Part shown: one piece after another, positions 1-9,270 of the stretch | How the letters are laid out: every line of letters starts with the position of its first letter | Position numbering within the stretch: the stretch's first letter is position 1 | Assembly: GCA_023392515.1 (NCBI GenBank) | Contig: JAEVYX010000017.1 | Span: forward strand, 1-64,000 | Source of the DNA: Bacillota bacterium | GTDB taxonomy: Bacteria > Bacillota > Clostridia > Christensenellales > Aristaeellaceae | Direction of reading: 5' to 3' | DNA length: 64,000 nucleotides | Notes under the pieces: model-generated | What the model was told of the DNA's origin: nothing | The model's input: the letters and a program-made list of their open reading frames with translations, nothing else | Databases searched by the model: none | Made by a program: the position numbers and the translations under genes

Positions 1-651
1 CTGGACGAATGGAAGCTTGACTCTCCCATTGTCATTGAAAATGCTGCGCAGGTCATTCGTGATGTGAGTTTCTGGCAGGGACCTACGGATTGCAGCTGCA
101 AAACTTATGTCATGTGGGATGAAGAAAATCTTTACCTGGCTGTGGATGTGAATGAGGATTCTCCCTTTGGCGCTATTGAAATGCTGCCGCTGGATGGAGA
201 GGACAATTTCAAGCTTTACATCTCTACTGATCCTACAGCCGACCCTGCCCGGACGGCCTATAGCACCAACGATTTCCTGGTTTACTTTATCGTAGACAAC
301 CAGTACTGGGATACTGCCTTTGACCGCTCCATGGTTGAGAAGGATGCCCGTCAGCGCTTTGCCAGCAAGGGTATGGATGGCGGCGAAAGCGTGCTCGAAG
401 GCTACAGTTGTGCAGCACAGAAGGCGACCTCTGGTTTTATCTACGAAGCGGTGATCCCATGGGCAAACTTCTCCAATGAAAAGATTCCGGTTTATGCCCC
501 CAAATCCGGCGATCAAATCAAGTTTGACTTTGCGATTACAGATATCTCCTATCCCTGCCCCGGCACGGAGTATATACCGCAGATGGCGTGGACAGGTGAC
601 TTGAAAATCAACACCAATCCCAGCCTATGGGGCACGCTTATCTTAGAATAA
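1..651 (+). CDS. CBM9-like carbohydrate-binding protein, 3' part only
   Basis: The reading frame is open from the first base, so the gene starts upstream of the window and only its last 216 codons are seen. The segment resembles a family 9 carbohydrate-binding / DOMON-like beta-sandwich: the stretch VMWDEENLYLAVDV is the typical strand 'W d ... LYlav.v.D' of this fold, followed by DNFKLYIS and a C-terminal aromatic-rich part ending in WGTLILE. Such domains sit at the C-terminus of secreted glycosidases or stand alone and bind sugar chain ends. No catalytic motif is visible in this part. The next gene is a secreted GH3 enzyme, which fits an extracellular glycan-degrading context. A good terminator follows. 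Confidence 0.6.
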   Translation: MDEWKLDSPIVIENAAQVIRDVSFWQGPTDCSCKTYVMWDEENLYLAVDVNEDSPFGAIEMLPLDGEDNFKLYISTDPTADPARTAYSTNDFLVYFIVDNQYWDTAFDRSMVEKDARQRFASKGMDGGESVLEGYSCAAQKATSGFIYEAVIPWANFSNEKIPVYAPKSGDQIKFDFAITDISYPCPGTEYIPQMAWTGDLKINTNPSLWGTLILE

Positions 652-663
652 TTATTGTTAATG

Positions 664-704
664 AAAGCAGGAGAAAGTTAATGCGTCTTTTCCTGCTTTT
701 TCCC
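664..704 (+). terminator. Rho-independent terminator after the CBM9-like gene
   Basis: Arms AAAGCAGGA (664-672) and TCCTGCTTT (691-699) pair perfectly. The second arm runs on into further T residues. It lies 12 bases past the stop codon. Confidence 0.75.
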
Positions 705-1050
705 ATAATCTGAATCCGTTATTATGACTCGGTTAATGCCTACAGGTGCGGCAAAATTTTTGATATTGCCGATGCCTTGTTTTCTTATTGCCATTTAGGG
801 CGGTTGGCTGCAATTGCGATGCCTGCAATATAACGTTGATGCTACAAAGTGAAGTATGTACAAAATTAGATCTGGGAATGGAAGAACCTCAGATCTTGCT
901 GACATAATGGGGCCTAACAGCCGGCTTGCTAGCGGTTGGCTGACACGCTAAATCTCTTTTACCTGAAATATAGGAGGTGGTCAATGCAGCTTTCTCCTTG
1001 GAAAGAAAGGCGGTTTACTGTAAGGATCGTATTTTGAAAGGAGATTACAC
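705..1050. other. Intergenic region upstream of the GH3 gene
   Basis: I see no gene here. It holds a short inverted repeat, AGATCTG at 868-874 and CAGATCT at 890-896, and GC-rich imperfect repeats around 908-945 (GCCGG/CGGTTGGC-like). These could be part of a leader or an operator. I could not identify a convincing promoter. The GH3 ribosome binding site (AAGGAG) is at 1038-1043. Confidence 0.4.
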
Positions 1051-3465
1051 ATGAAAAAGGTATCACTAATTCTGGCGGCTGTCATGTTAATGAGTTTTCT
1101 CTCCCTTCCCTCCTTGGCCGAGTCTTCGGCTAAACAGGCTGATGTGAAGGCAGCCGTAAAGCCGATCATAGAGGTCAATGGCTTGCAGTTCAAAGACCTG
1201 AACAATAATGGCAAGCTTGATGTGTATGAAGACTGGCGGGCTGACGTTGACGCGCGCATCACCGATCTGCTCTCCCAGATGACGCTGGAGGAAGAAGTCG
1301 GCCTGTTGTTCTGCAATAACACATCCGGCCAGTTCTCCGGCACCTACCCGGTTACTGAGCACTACCTGTATGAGCAGAATTGCCCCTTTACACCGGATGC
1401 GAATGAGCCCAACTCCAGCGGCTATTCCGCCTGGTACTACATCAATGTGTACAACAACCGGTGCTTCCTGGACAACGCCAACGGCACACCTGAAGAGCAG
1501 GTTTTTGTGCACAATGAAATCCAGAAGATGTGCGAAGAAACCCGCTTGGGCATCCCGATGACCTTCACCAGCGACCGCGAGTACAACGCATTTGGCGGCT
1601 TTATTGATAAGCCCCATGATGCTTTCGGCGTTGCCAACAACCCCGAGCTGGCTGAAAAATTGCTTGTGAGCTATGCGAAGGCTATGAAGGCAGTGGGCGT
1701 CCATGTGACGTTCGAGCCCTATGGCAATGAGATTGGCGCCTTCAACGGGGAGGATCCTGAATACATCGCCAAAATGACCGCCCTTGAAGTCGGCACATTG
1801 GAACAGAATGGCCTGGCCTCCTGCACCAAGCATTGGATCGGCCGCGGCGGCGATTCCTCTTTCGGCGGTGCCCGCAGCGTCGCACAAAACGTGGATAACT
1901 GGCTAGAAGGCTGGAAAGCCGCAATCAACGCGGGCTGCGAATGGGTGATGACCAACTCCGGCGGCACGGGCCTGACAAACACTGTATCTGTGGACTACGA
2001 CAGCGTGACCATGGGTTATCTGCGCGACACCCTCGGCTTTGACGGCGTTGTCGTTACTGACTGGTGGGCGCTGGGCATGCAGAGCCACATTACTGGCATT
2101 ACCCCAGAAGGGGAAGATTTGGCCCAGATGAATGGCCGCCAGCTGTACAAGAAGATGCTGGAATGCGGTGTTGACCTGTTTGGCACCGTGACCACCACCC
2201 CCGGCGAAGACATTGATGCCAAGATCATGTCCAACTACCCGGATTGCATCATCAACGGCGTCAAGGATGGCGAAATTGACAAGGCGCTGGTTGACCGCGC
2301 TGCGACCCGTATTCTTCGGTTCAAATTCAACCATGGCCTCTTTGAAAACCCGTATTCCGACGCTGAGGCGGCAATTGCCCTTTGCACCAGCAGCAGCTAT
2401 ACCGCGGCTCCCATCAATACCTTTGAAGAATATGCCGCTGCGCCGCGCAGCATCACCACCAATGAAGAGCTGAAGGCCGCCCGCAACGCTGAGGATGTGG
2501 AGATGGACGAAGCTATGCAGGCTGCCTCTGCCGTTCTGGTCAAAAACGACAATAGCCTTCTGCCTCTGAAAAAAGGCACCAAGGTTTATGTATCAGCTAC
2601 CAGTGAGGAATTGGCCCAGCACTACGCAAAATACATTGCCAACTTTGGTACTGTGGTTGATACGATGGCGCAGGCAGATGTTGTGGTTGGGGATTTCACC
2701 GCCATGGATGACGTTGCCGAGCTGTTTGTCGACGATGCGAAGGAAGCGGGCAAGCCCATCATTATGACCCTCAACTGCATTGATCCCACCGAGTGGGCTA
2801 TCAACAATGCCGATGCTCTGATGTACCTGAGCTTCAATCAAAAGGCTGACCATGGTTCTCAGCTGCCCGGCTTCATCACCACCACTGAGCCTTGGATCTA
2901 CGCCGACCTGCTCTTTGGCGAGCGTGAGCCCAGCGGCATGATCGTAAAGGAACTTGCCCGCAACAGTGAGATGGATGCATATCAGTGGAAAGATTTGGCC
3001 GGCGATCAGGGCGCAAATACCTGGGTACGCCTGATGCTGGAAGCCACAATGAAAACCAGCGAGACACATACGGTTCCCGAAAACTGGGGCGATCCGCTGA
3101 TTTGCTACAAATACAGCATGCGTTATGGCACCAAGGGTGATTTCGTGTATGATACCCTTGTTGTTCCGACCGTTCTGAAGGACACTGAAGTTGAACGCTG
3201 GGGAAGAAAACAGACGGTTACAATTTCTGTTCCTGCTGCGGCAAAGGTCGGCGAGGCCTACAATGTAAGCTTCCTGCTGTGGAACAACGGTGGCGATGAC
3301 ATGATCACGGTCAAGGCTGCCGAAGGCGACAAAGTGCTGGCAGAAAAACTCATGGCTGTCAATGGCGGAAGCTGGCGTGTGGTTTCGATGGATCTGACCT
3401 TTGACACCGCTGGTGAGCATGCCATTACTATTGGCAATTTGAGTACAACCATTACCGTTGAATAA
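1051..3465 (+). CDS. Secreted glycoside hydrolase family 3 protein
   Basis: 804 residues. The first about 23 residues form a type I signal peptide ending SLA|ES, so the enzyme is exported. An EF-hand-like stretch (DLNNNGKLDVYEDWR, about residues 50-64) precedes the GH3 barrel, as is common in GH3 enzymes of gut and digester bacteria. The barrel shows the CTKHWIGRG motif and GFDGVVVTDWWA, whose Asp is the expected nucleophile. The C-terminal GH3 domain begins near AASAVLVKNDNSLLPL. Family members release beta-linked glucose, xylose or alpha-arabinofuranose from chain ends. The exact substrate cannot be read from sequence. Start is supported by AAGGAGATTACAC just upstream. The last about 90 residues form an extra beta-sandwich. 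Confidence 0.88.
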   Translation: MKKVSLILAAVMLMSFLSLPSLAESSAKQADVKAAVKPIIEVNGLQFKDLNNNGKLDVYEDWRADVDARITDLLSQMTLEEEVGLLFCNNTSGQFSGTYPVTEHYLYEQNCPFTPDANEPNSSGYSAWYYINVYNNRCFLDNANGTPEEQVFVHNEIQKMCEETRLGIPMTFTSDREYNAFGGFIDKPHDAFGVANNPELAEKLLVSYAKAMKAVGVHVTFEPYGNEIGAFNGEDPEYIAKMTALEVGTLEQNGLASCTKHWIGRGGDSSFGGARSVAQNVDNWLEGWKAAINAGCEWVMTNSGGTGLTNTVSVDYDSVTMGYLRDTLGFDGVVVTDWWALGMQSHITGITPEGEDLAQMNGRQLYKKMLECGVDLFGTVTTTPGEDIDAKIMSNYPDCIINGVKDGEIDKALVDRAATRILRFKFNHGLFENPYSDAEAAIALCTSSSYTAAPINTFEEYAAAPRSITTNEELKAARNAEDVEMDEAMQAASAVLVKNDNSLLPLKKGTKVYVSATSEELAQHYAKYIANFGTVVDTMAQADVVVGDFTAMDDVAELFVDDAKEAGKPIIMTLNCIDPTEWAINNADALMYLSFNQKADHGSQLPGFITTTEPWIYADLLFGEREPSGMIVKELARNSEMDAYQWKDLAGDQGANTWVRLMLEATMKTSETHTVPENWGDPLICYKYSMRYGTKGDFVYDTLVVPTVLKDTEVERWGRKQTVTISVPAAAKVGEAYNVSFLLWNNGGDDMITVKAAEGDKVLAEKLMAVNGGSWRVVSMDLTFDTAGEHAITIGNLSTTITVE

Positions 3466-3475
3466 TTTTACTGGC

Positions 3476-3509
3476 GGATGCAGGGTTAGTTTCGGCTTTC
3501 CCTGCATCC
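3476..3509 (+). other. Stem-loop between GH3 and beta-helix genes
   Basis: GGATGCAGGG (3476-3485) and CCCTGCATCC (3500-3509) form a perfect 10-bp stem with a 14-base loop. No U-tract follows, so it is more likely an mRNA stabiliser or partial terminator between co-transcribed genes than a full terminator. Confidence 0.5.
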
Positions 3510-3556
3510 CAGGCTGCATGGCCTGGAAACCCGATTTCCCTGTAGAGGTGGAGAAT

Positions 3557-5020
3557 ATGAGGGGATTGCTCTGCACAAGCGCAGTAACGCTATTGATTTT
3601 GTTGATGCTCTGCTTTCCGGTATTTGCAGATGAATTGTTTGTAGGCACGGAAGAAGGCTATTCCAGCCTCACGGCTGCAGTAGCGGCTGCGGCGCCCGGC
3701 GATGTGATTCGTCTTGCATCCGGCGTTTATGCCGAGCCTGCTGAAACCTATCCAATTGAAATTAATAAGCCTCTTACCTTGACAGGAGAGCCTGGTGCTG
3801 TCCTCAAGGGCTCCCCTTTTAAGGCGCTGCTTAGGGTGACTGCTCCTGATGTATCAATTGAGGGGCTTGATTTTCAGCTGCTCCGATGGGGCATTGTGGA
3901 CACGGCCGACAGGATGTCATTATCGGACTGCCGCTTTGTACTGGCGGATACCGCTTACCGCGTATCCTCCTGCGGGGTTTGGATGGCCGGCGTTTACAAT
4001 TGCCGCATCACGGACTGCGATTTCACGGGCTGTGGTGTTTGCATGGCCGGCCCTCCGCTAAGTGAGCGGAGCAAGGGGCTGCCTGTGCTTACAGGGTTAT
4101 TTGAGGTCGGGGAGGATACGGCCGTCTTTACTTCCCATACTATAATGAACAACCGCATCAACGGAAAGCCGCTGTATTATTTCGTCAATGAGACTGATCT
4201 GACTGTCCCAGAGGATGCAGGCGGTGTGATAGCTGCCTGCTGTGAGAATTTGAAAGCAGAAGGGCTGAATGTCTCTGACAGCAGCATGGGAATCGAACTG
4301 GTACACTGCAGCAATGCGCTGGTTAGCAATTTAACGGCGGACCGTTGCGGCATCTTTGGCATATATATTGCTCACACCGACGGCGGAATTGTTGAAAATG
4401 TCATCTGCAGGGAAGCCAATCACGGAATTGATCTGCGCGCCGTTCAGAGTATGGCCGTCACCGGCTGTGAAACGCCAGACTGTGAACAGGGTATCTTTCT
4501 TTCCTTTTCATTCGATTCCATTGTGGATAGCTGCAGGATGCTTAATTGCGGCAACGGCTTTTTCATTGCCGGGGGTGCGCGAAATCAGCTGTCGGGCAGC
4601 CGGGTAGAGGGTAATGACAATGGTGTCTATGTTCAGGGTGAGAAGGACATGCTGATTTGCGGCAACGAAATTACCGGCAACACGGTAGCGGGAGTGCGTT
4701 TCCTGCGCTCCAGCGGACAAACGATGGAAAATACGATCCACGACAATTGGGTCGGAGTGCTGGCGGCAGAAGGAGAGTCATTCACGATATGGCGCAATTC
4801 GTTCTGTGCCAATGCTTCTGCAGGATTGTATATGAAGGACATGACATCGGGGAAAATCTCGGCAAATATCTTTGACAGTATGGAAAATGTTTTTTTGGAA
4901 TTGGCAGGATCCATTGCTGATACGCTAATCTGGAATAACACTTTCAAAGGAGGTATAGAAAGAATCATTCACAATTCCGAAAGCCGGGTTTCGCTAGCCA
5001 TAAATGAATGGAATGAATAA
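3557..5020 (+). CDS. Secreted right-handed beta-helix protein (NosD/pectate-lyase-like fold)
   Basis: 487 residues from the chosen ATG, which follows AGGTGGAG. The frame is open further upstream, but that part would overlap the GH3 stop and lacks a signal. The protein begins with a signal peptide ending VFA|DE. It then carries the DUF1565-like opening of a parallel beta-helix (FVGTEEGYSSLTAAVAAAAPGDVIRLASGVY), followed by many short repeats of the form N.i..n..GI.....n.i, for example NRINGKPLYYF and NEITGNTVAGVRFL. Such proteins are carbohydrate-binding or polysaccharide lyases/hydrolases outside the cell. No lyase-specific catalytic triad stands out, so activity is open. It follows the secreted GH3 gene closely and is probably co-transcribed. 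Confidence 0.8.
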   Translation: MRGLLCTSAVTLLILLMLCFPVFADELFVGTEEGYSSLTAAVAAAAPGDVIRLASGVYAEPAETYPIEINKPLTLTGEPGAVLKGSPFKALLRVTAPDVSIEGLDFQLLRWGIVDTADRMSLSDCRFVLADTAYRVSSCGVWMAGVYNCRITDCDFTGCGVCMAGPPLSERSKGLPVLTGLFEVGEDTAVFTSHTIMNNRINGKPLYYFVNETDLTVPEDAGGVIAACCENLKAEGLNVSDSSMGIELVHCSNALVSNLTADRCGIFGIYIAHTDGGIVENVICREANHGIDLRAVQSMAVTGCETPDCEQGIFLSFSFDSIVDSCRMLNCGNGFFIAGGARNQLSGSRVEGNDNGVYVQGEKDMLICGNEITGNTVAGVRFLRSSGQTMENTIHDNWVGVLAAEGESFTIWRNSFCANASAGLYMKDMTSGKISANIFDSMENVFLELAGSIADTLIWNNTFKGGIERIIHNSESRVSLAINEWNE

Positions 5021-5583
5021 AGAATAAAGCCATTCCGTATTCCAAATTTAATTATTATGTCTCGTAAAAAGCTCCCTGATAGTTTTCCCGTCATAAGCAA
5101 GCAGCATATCTTCCCTTTCTACCATCGGTGCATATTGATTATAAAGCGGAACCGGGCGGGGATAAAAAAGGGCCAGATGGAAGGTTGGCCCTTTTTTCCG
5201 TAACCGCTTTTTATCGAGAAATTGAAAAAAGCAGTTCCATTGCATGTCATTATACAATCATACCGGAGTGATTATTAGTCCCTGGTTATCAAAACGCTAT
5301 CATGTTTTTATAAAACTGTATGGAAGACAGTTAAGCCATTCCGTGTGCTGCAAATCGGAAATCCTCGATTTCTGTAAATCATCGATAGCAGCTTACGCGC
5401 ACGGAAATCGCATATGGCGCAGCAGAAATTGTGGATTTACATTTTTGCTGTTCACCGATACAATTTAAGCAATGATTGAGCTTGATCATATGAACCGTTG
5501 AACCATGGTGGAGCGGGAGCAATGCAATGCCGGTGTTGCGTGCGGTCCGCCCCAGCCTCATTTGTAAAGGAGGTAAAACCTAT
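5021..5583. other. Intergenic region upstream of the first ABC transporter operon
   Basis: No gene supported. It holds the terminator described separately (5164-5197) and a perfect 6-bp inverted repeat GAAATC-CTC-GATTTC at 5358-5372, which could be an operator for the downstream operon. AT-rich stretches around 5250 and 5310 might contain the promoter, but no pair of -35 and -10 boxes at proper spacing convinces me. The SBP ribosome binding site is AAAGGAGG at 5567-5574. Confidence 0.4.
5164..5197. terminator. Bidirectional terminator
   Basis: AAAAAAGGGCCA (5164-5175) and TGGCCCTTTTTT (5186-5197) pair over 12 bases with a 10-base loop. The A-tract and T-tract make it work on either strand. 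It closes the GH3/beta-helix transcription unit. Confidence 0.85.
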
Positions 5584-7236
5584 ATGCGGAAATTGCTAAG
5601 CTGGATGCTTGCAATGGTCATGGTTCTGGGCGTGGGAACGTCCGTGATCGCGGAAGATCAGCCCGTGATCAATAATCAGGAAGTATATGACATGTACCTT
5701 GCCGCTGAGGAAAACGCACTGCCCATTTGCCAGCCCGGCGAAGTTACGCTCACTATTTATGCGGAGTTGGATGAATATGCGGCCAACTTTATGCAATCCT
5801 ATGAAGAACATCCAATCATCAAAAAGGTGGAGGAACTCACAGGCCTCAAGCTTAAATTCATCCATCCGCCTACCGGGGATGACGGTACTTTCTTCAACAT
5901 GACAATTGCGTCGGGAGATTATCCCGATATCTTCATTACCACCAAGTTCAACGAGATATATCCCGGCGGTATCCATGGTGCTGTGCGGGATGGTGTGCTG
6001 GCCGACAATGATGAGCAGATACGCAAGTACGCCAAGAATTTCCTTTACTACATGTCTATTGCAGATAAGAACACCTATCGGAATACCGCTGATGATGATG
6101 GAAAACTCACGCTGGGTACTCCCTTCGCATGTGATTTTATCCGTGGCATCAACAACATGGGGTTCATAGCACGTAAGGATATTCTGGATAAGTATGGGCT
6201 TGATGTGCCTAAGACCATTGATGAACTGACCAATGCGCTACGGACCCTCAAAGAAAACGGCATAGAGGTGCCAATGGCACTGGGCACGCTGGATAACTAT
6301 CGCTATACCGACTGCAACTTCCTTTCCGGTGCATTTGGCGTGACGATGAAAGATTATCAGGTCGATGAAAACGGCAAGGTATTCTACAGCCGTGCCAATG
6401 AAGGCTATCGTGATTACCTAAGGCAGATGGCCGCCTGGTATAAGGAGGGGCTGATTGACCGCGATTTTGTCAATCGTGATGTAAAAGATGCCCTGAAGAT
6501 GTTCTATAATAACCGTACTGCCTTCTGCGTGATTGGCAACTGGCAGACAACGGAGATCGTCACACTGGGTAAGGCAGAGAACCCTGATTTTGAAATTTAC
6601 CCTGTCCGCGTGCCGCGTCTGACCGACAGTGAGGAGCCCTATCATCTTGGCAACCCGCTTGCTGAGGGTGGCGTGGGCGATATGCTCATATCTGCGACAT
6701 GCAAGCACCCCAAGGAGGCCGTAAAGCTCCTGGATTATCTCTATAACATGGATCTTGCGGAACTGGCTTACTGGGGCGTGGGCGAACTGGAAGATGGAAC
6801 CCATACCTATATCATCAATGAAGATGGCATGCACGTGTATGGCGATGCGATTCTCAACAATTCGGATTGGCCTTATGAGACCATCCGCCATAAGTACACG
6901 CTGCAGATTTTCCAGCGCCAGCTGCTGGAGGAGCCGGAACGCTTTGAATATTCCGATCCTATTTGCCAAACTTGCTGGGATGAGTGGGGATACAAGACGG
7001 ATCGTGATGGCCGGCTTCCGGAATCTGTTTCCCGCACTGTCGAGGAGGATACGGTATTTACCCGCAATCAAGTGGAGATTGAAACCTATAGTGATGAAAT
7101 GATTTACAAGTTCATCACCGGCGGTCTGGATATTGATACACAGTGGGATACCTTCGTAAGCACCATGTACGGTATGGGCCTGGGCGATAACGAGCAGATC
7201 CAGCAGGCCGCTTACGAGCGCTGGATAAAGCGCTGA
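5584..7236 (+). CDS. ABC transporter sugar-binding protein, LipO/YtcQ type
   Basis: 550 residues from the ATG after the strong site AAAGGAGGTAAAAC. An upstream in-frame ATG at 5527 is rejected because the signal peptide starts at 5584. Residues 1-24 are a type I signal peptide ending VIA|ED. There is no cysteine, so no lipoprotein anchor, which is unusual for this family in Firmicutes. The size, the DYPDIF-like motif (GDYPDIFIT) and the partner permeases place it with large CUT1 binding proteins (LipO, YtcQ) that import complex oligosaccharides. It is the first gene of an operon with two permeases and sugar-processing enzymes. A stable stem-loop separates it from the permease genes, which should allow higher expression of the binding protein. 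Confidence 0.88.
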   Translation: MRKLLSWMLAMVMVLGVGTSVIAEDQPVINNQEVYDMYLAAEENALPICQPGEVTLTIYAELDEYAANFMQSYEEHPIIKKVEELTGLKLKFIHPPTGDDGTFFNMTIASGDYPDIFITTKFNEIYPGGIHGAVRDGVLADNDEQIRKYAKNFLYYMSIADKNTYRNTADDDGKLTLGTPFACDFIRGINNMGFIARKDILDKYGLDVPKTIDELTNALRTLKENGIEVPMALGTLDNYRYTDCNFLSGAFGVTMKDYQVDENGKVFYSRANEGYRDYLRQMAAWYKEGLIDRDFVNRDVKDALKMFYNNRTAFCVIGNWQTTEIVTLGKAENPDFEIYPVRVPRLTDSEEPYHLGNPLAEGGVGDMLISATCKHPKEAVKLLDYLYNMDLAELAYWGVGELEDGTHTYIINEDGMHVYGDAILNNSDWPYETIRHKYTLQIFQRQLLEEPERFEYSDPICQTCWDEWGYKTDRDGRLPESVSRTVEEDTVFTRNQVEIETYSDEMIYKFITGGLDIDTQWDTFVSTMYGMGLGDNEQIQQAAYERWIKR

Positions 7237-7279
7237 GCCCCAACCAACAGATCCAATTGCGTTTGAAGGCAGCCAAAGG

Positions 7280-7308
7280 CCGGGGGAGAGGCTTCCTCTT
7301 TCCCCCGG
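7280..7308 (+). other. Intercistronic stem-loop after the binding protein
   Basis: CCGGGGGAGAGG (7280-7291) pairs with CCTCTTTCCCCCGG (7295-7308) around a short loop. The following sequence is only moderately T-rich (TTGTTTCTTG). It is likely an attenuating or 3'-stabilising structure between the binding-protein and permease genes. Confidence 0.6.
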
Positions 7309-7373
7309 TTGTTTCTTGTACCTTTTTTAGGCTTGGCGGCCAATTCATCTGCTGACAGAATAAGGGGGAATCC

Positions 7374-8318
7374 GTGGTGATTGCTGCGGCCAGTAAAAAC
7401 ACCTGCAAACGAAAGCGCGAAGGGTACATCAGTAACATGATCCATAATCCATGGCTGTACCTGATGGCGCTTCCAGTGGTTGCCTATTACATTATTTTTC
7501 ACTATCTGCCTATGTATGGCGTTGTGATCGCCTTTAAGGATTATGTGCCGGCGCGCGGAATCTGGGAAAGCAACTGGGTAGGTCTGAATCATTTCTCTTC
7601 CTTTTTTACCAGCTCTTATCTCCCGCGCCTGCTGCGCAATACGCTTTCCATCAACATCAAGGAACTTTTGTTTTCTTTTCCGGTGCCTATCTTGTTTGCA
7701 ATTCTGCTCAATGAGGTGCGCAGTACGCGCTTCAGGCGCATTTCACAGTCGTTGACTTATATGCCCCACTTTGTATCCACAGTGGTTATCTGCGGTTTGA
7801 TTGTCGATTTTACCAAGAGCTCCGGCGTATTGACCAACCTGTTTGTGGCGCTGGGTATGGAACGCGTCAATATGCTCTCCGTGCCGGAATACTTTCAGGG
7901 GATCTTCATTGGGGGCATTGTTTGGCAATCTTTTGGCTGGGATTCCATTATCTACTTTGCGGCACTCACAGGTATCGATCCCGCCCTCTATGATGCCGCC
8001 CGCGTGGATGGCGCTGGGCGGTTCAAGCAGACGCTGCATGTGACGCTGCCGGGTATAACGCCCACCATCATGATTCTGATGCTGCTTCGCATTGGGTCAA
8101 TGATGAGCGTTTCATGGGATCGCATTGTATTGCTGTACAATCCCCTTACCTATGAAACGGCGGATGTGCTAAGCAGCTATGTTTACCGTATTGGCCTTAC
8201 CAAGATGCAATATAGCTTTGCAACCGCGGTGAGCCTGTTCAATTCCGGCATCAACATTTTGTTGCTCATCAGCGCAAACACCATTTCCAAGCGCGTCAGT
8301 GAAAACAGCTTGTGGTAA
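7374..8318 (+). CDS. ABC sugar transporter permease, LplB type
   Basis: 314 residues, GTG start (a second GTG directly follows) after AAGGGGGAA. Six membrane segments are predicted from the hydrophobic pattern, the first being WLYLMALPVVAYYIIFHYLPM. The cytoplasmic EAA loop that contacts the ATPase is present (LYDAARVDGAGRFKQ...LP). Together with the next gene it should form the channel for oligosaccharides delivered by the upstream binding protein. No ATPase gene lies in this operon. Confidence 0.9.
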   Translation: MVIAAASKNTCKRKREGYISNMIHNPWLYLMALPVVAYYIIFHYLPMYGVVIAFKDYVPARGIWESNWVGLNHFSSFFTSSYLPRLLRNTLSINIKELLFSFPVPILFAILLNEVRSTRFRRISQSLTYMPHFVSTVVICGLIVDFTKSSGVLTNLFVALGMERVNMLSVPEYFQGIFIGGIVWQSFGWDSIIYFAALTGIDPALYDAARVDGAGRFKQTLHVTLPGITPTIMILMLLRIGSMMSVSWDRIVLLYNPLTYETADVLSSYVYRIGLTKMQYSFATAVSLFNSGINILLLISANTISKRVSENSLW

Positions 8319-8332
8319 AGGGGGAGAGACAT

Positions 8333-9259
8333 ATGAATACCGGCGTGGTTAAGGACAAGGCTATTATCACAAAACGGTGGGGCCGAAGAAGCGTCAAGGA
8401 ACGCATTTTTGATGCCGCTAATATTCTATTTATCCTGATGTTGGCAATAACGACGGTTTACCCGATGCTATATACGGTATTTGCATCCTTCAGTGATGCG
8501 CGGGCCTTGCTCAAGCACGAAGGAGCTCTTATCTTCCCGCTTGCGCCTATGACGCTGCAGGGATATTTTATGACGTTTTCAAATCCCAACATCACAATGG
8601 GGTTCATTAACACGGCGTGTATGGTGATAAGCGGCACGGTCATCGGTGTGATTATGACTATGTTGGGTGCGTACGTGGTTACACGCAAAAAGTTCAAGCC
8701 ACGTGGCATTATGATGAAGGCGATATTGGTGACCATGTTCTTCAGCGGCGGCATCATCCCTACATTTTTTGTAGTGCGCAGCGTGGGGCTGTACAACAAC
8801 TTCTGGGCAATGGTGATCCCCAGCGCACTGAACACGTATAACCTGATTATATTGCGCACGTTCTTTTTAAGCATACCCGACAGCCTAGAGGAATCTGCCG
8901 TGCTGGACGGTGCAAACGATATGCAAGTGCTTTTCAAGATTTTTTTGCCGTTATCGCTGCCTGCCCTGGCGGTTATCACGCTGTATTATGCGGTGGATTA
9001 TTGGAACAGCTGGTATCCGGCGCTGCTTTATGTCCGGGACCGCAAGCTTTATCCCTTGCAGATGTTTCTGCGGGAACTGCTCATTCTCAACGAAAACGTG
9101 GAATCCGCCAGCGGCAAGCAGATGGTTTCGGAAGTTTATACCCGGGAGCTGGTCAAATATTGCACGGTAGTGGTGTCTACGGTACCGATACTGATCTTAT
9201 ACCCGTTTTTGCAGAAATATTTCGTTAAAGGCGTTATGATTGGTGCGATCAAGGGCTGA
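8333..9259 (+). CDS. ABC sugar transporter permease, YtcP type
   Basis: 308 residues. The ATG at 8333 is chosen because GGGGGAGAG sits at the right distance. A longer frame overlaps the previous gene. The hydrophobic pattern gives six membrane segments. The EAA loop reads EESAVLDGANDMQ...LP near residue 190. It ends with YFVKGVMIGAIKG, the usual C-terminus of CUT1 permeases. It is the partner of the preceding permease, and the genes are 14 bases apart. Confidence 0.9.
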   Translation: MNTGVVKDKAIITKRWGRRSVKERIFDAANILFILMLAITTVYPMLYTVFASFSDARALLKHEGALIFPLAPMTLQGYFMTFSNPNITMGFINTACMVISGTVIGVIMTMLGAYVVTRKKFKPRGIMMKAILVTMFFSGGIIPTFFVVRSVGLYNNFWAMVIPSALNTYNLIILRTFFLSIPDSLEESAVLDGANDMQVLFKIFLPLSLPALAVITLYYAVDYWNSWYPALLYVRDRKLYPLQMFLRELLILNENVESASGKQMVSEVYTRELVKYCTVVVSTVPILILYPFLQKYFVKGVMIGAIKG

Positions 9260-9270
9260 GGAGAATACGC

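Noticed and set aside
3458..3556. N-terminal extension of the beta-helix gene
   Set aside because: It would overlap the GH3 stop, includes the hairpin 3476-3509 and would bury the signal peptide.
2593..3648. 351-codon reading frame on the minus strand
   Set aside because: Entirely antisense to the GH3 gene and its downstream spacer, with no ribosome site and no recognisable domain.
5048..5257. 69-codon reading frame on the minus strand
   Set aside because: It runs through the strong terminator hairpin and has no ribosome site.
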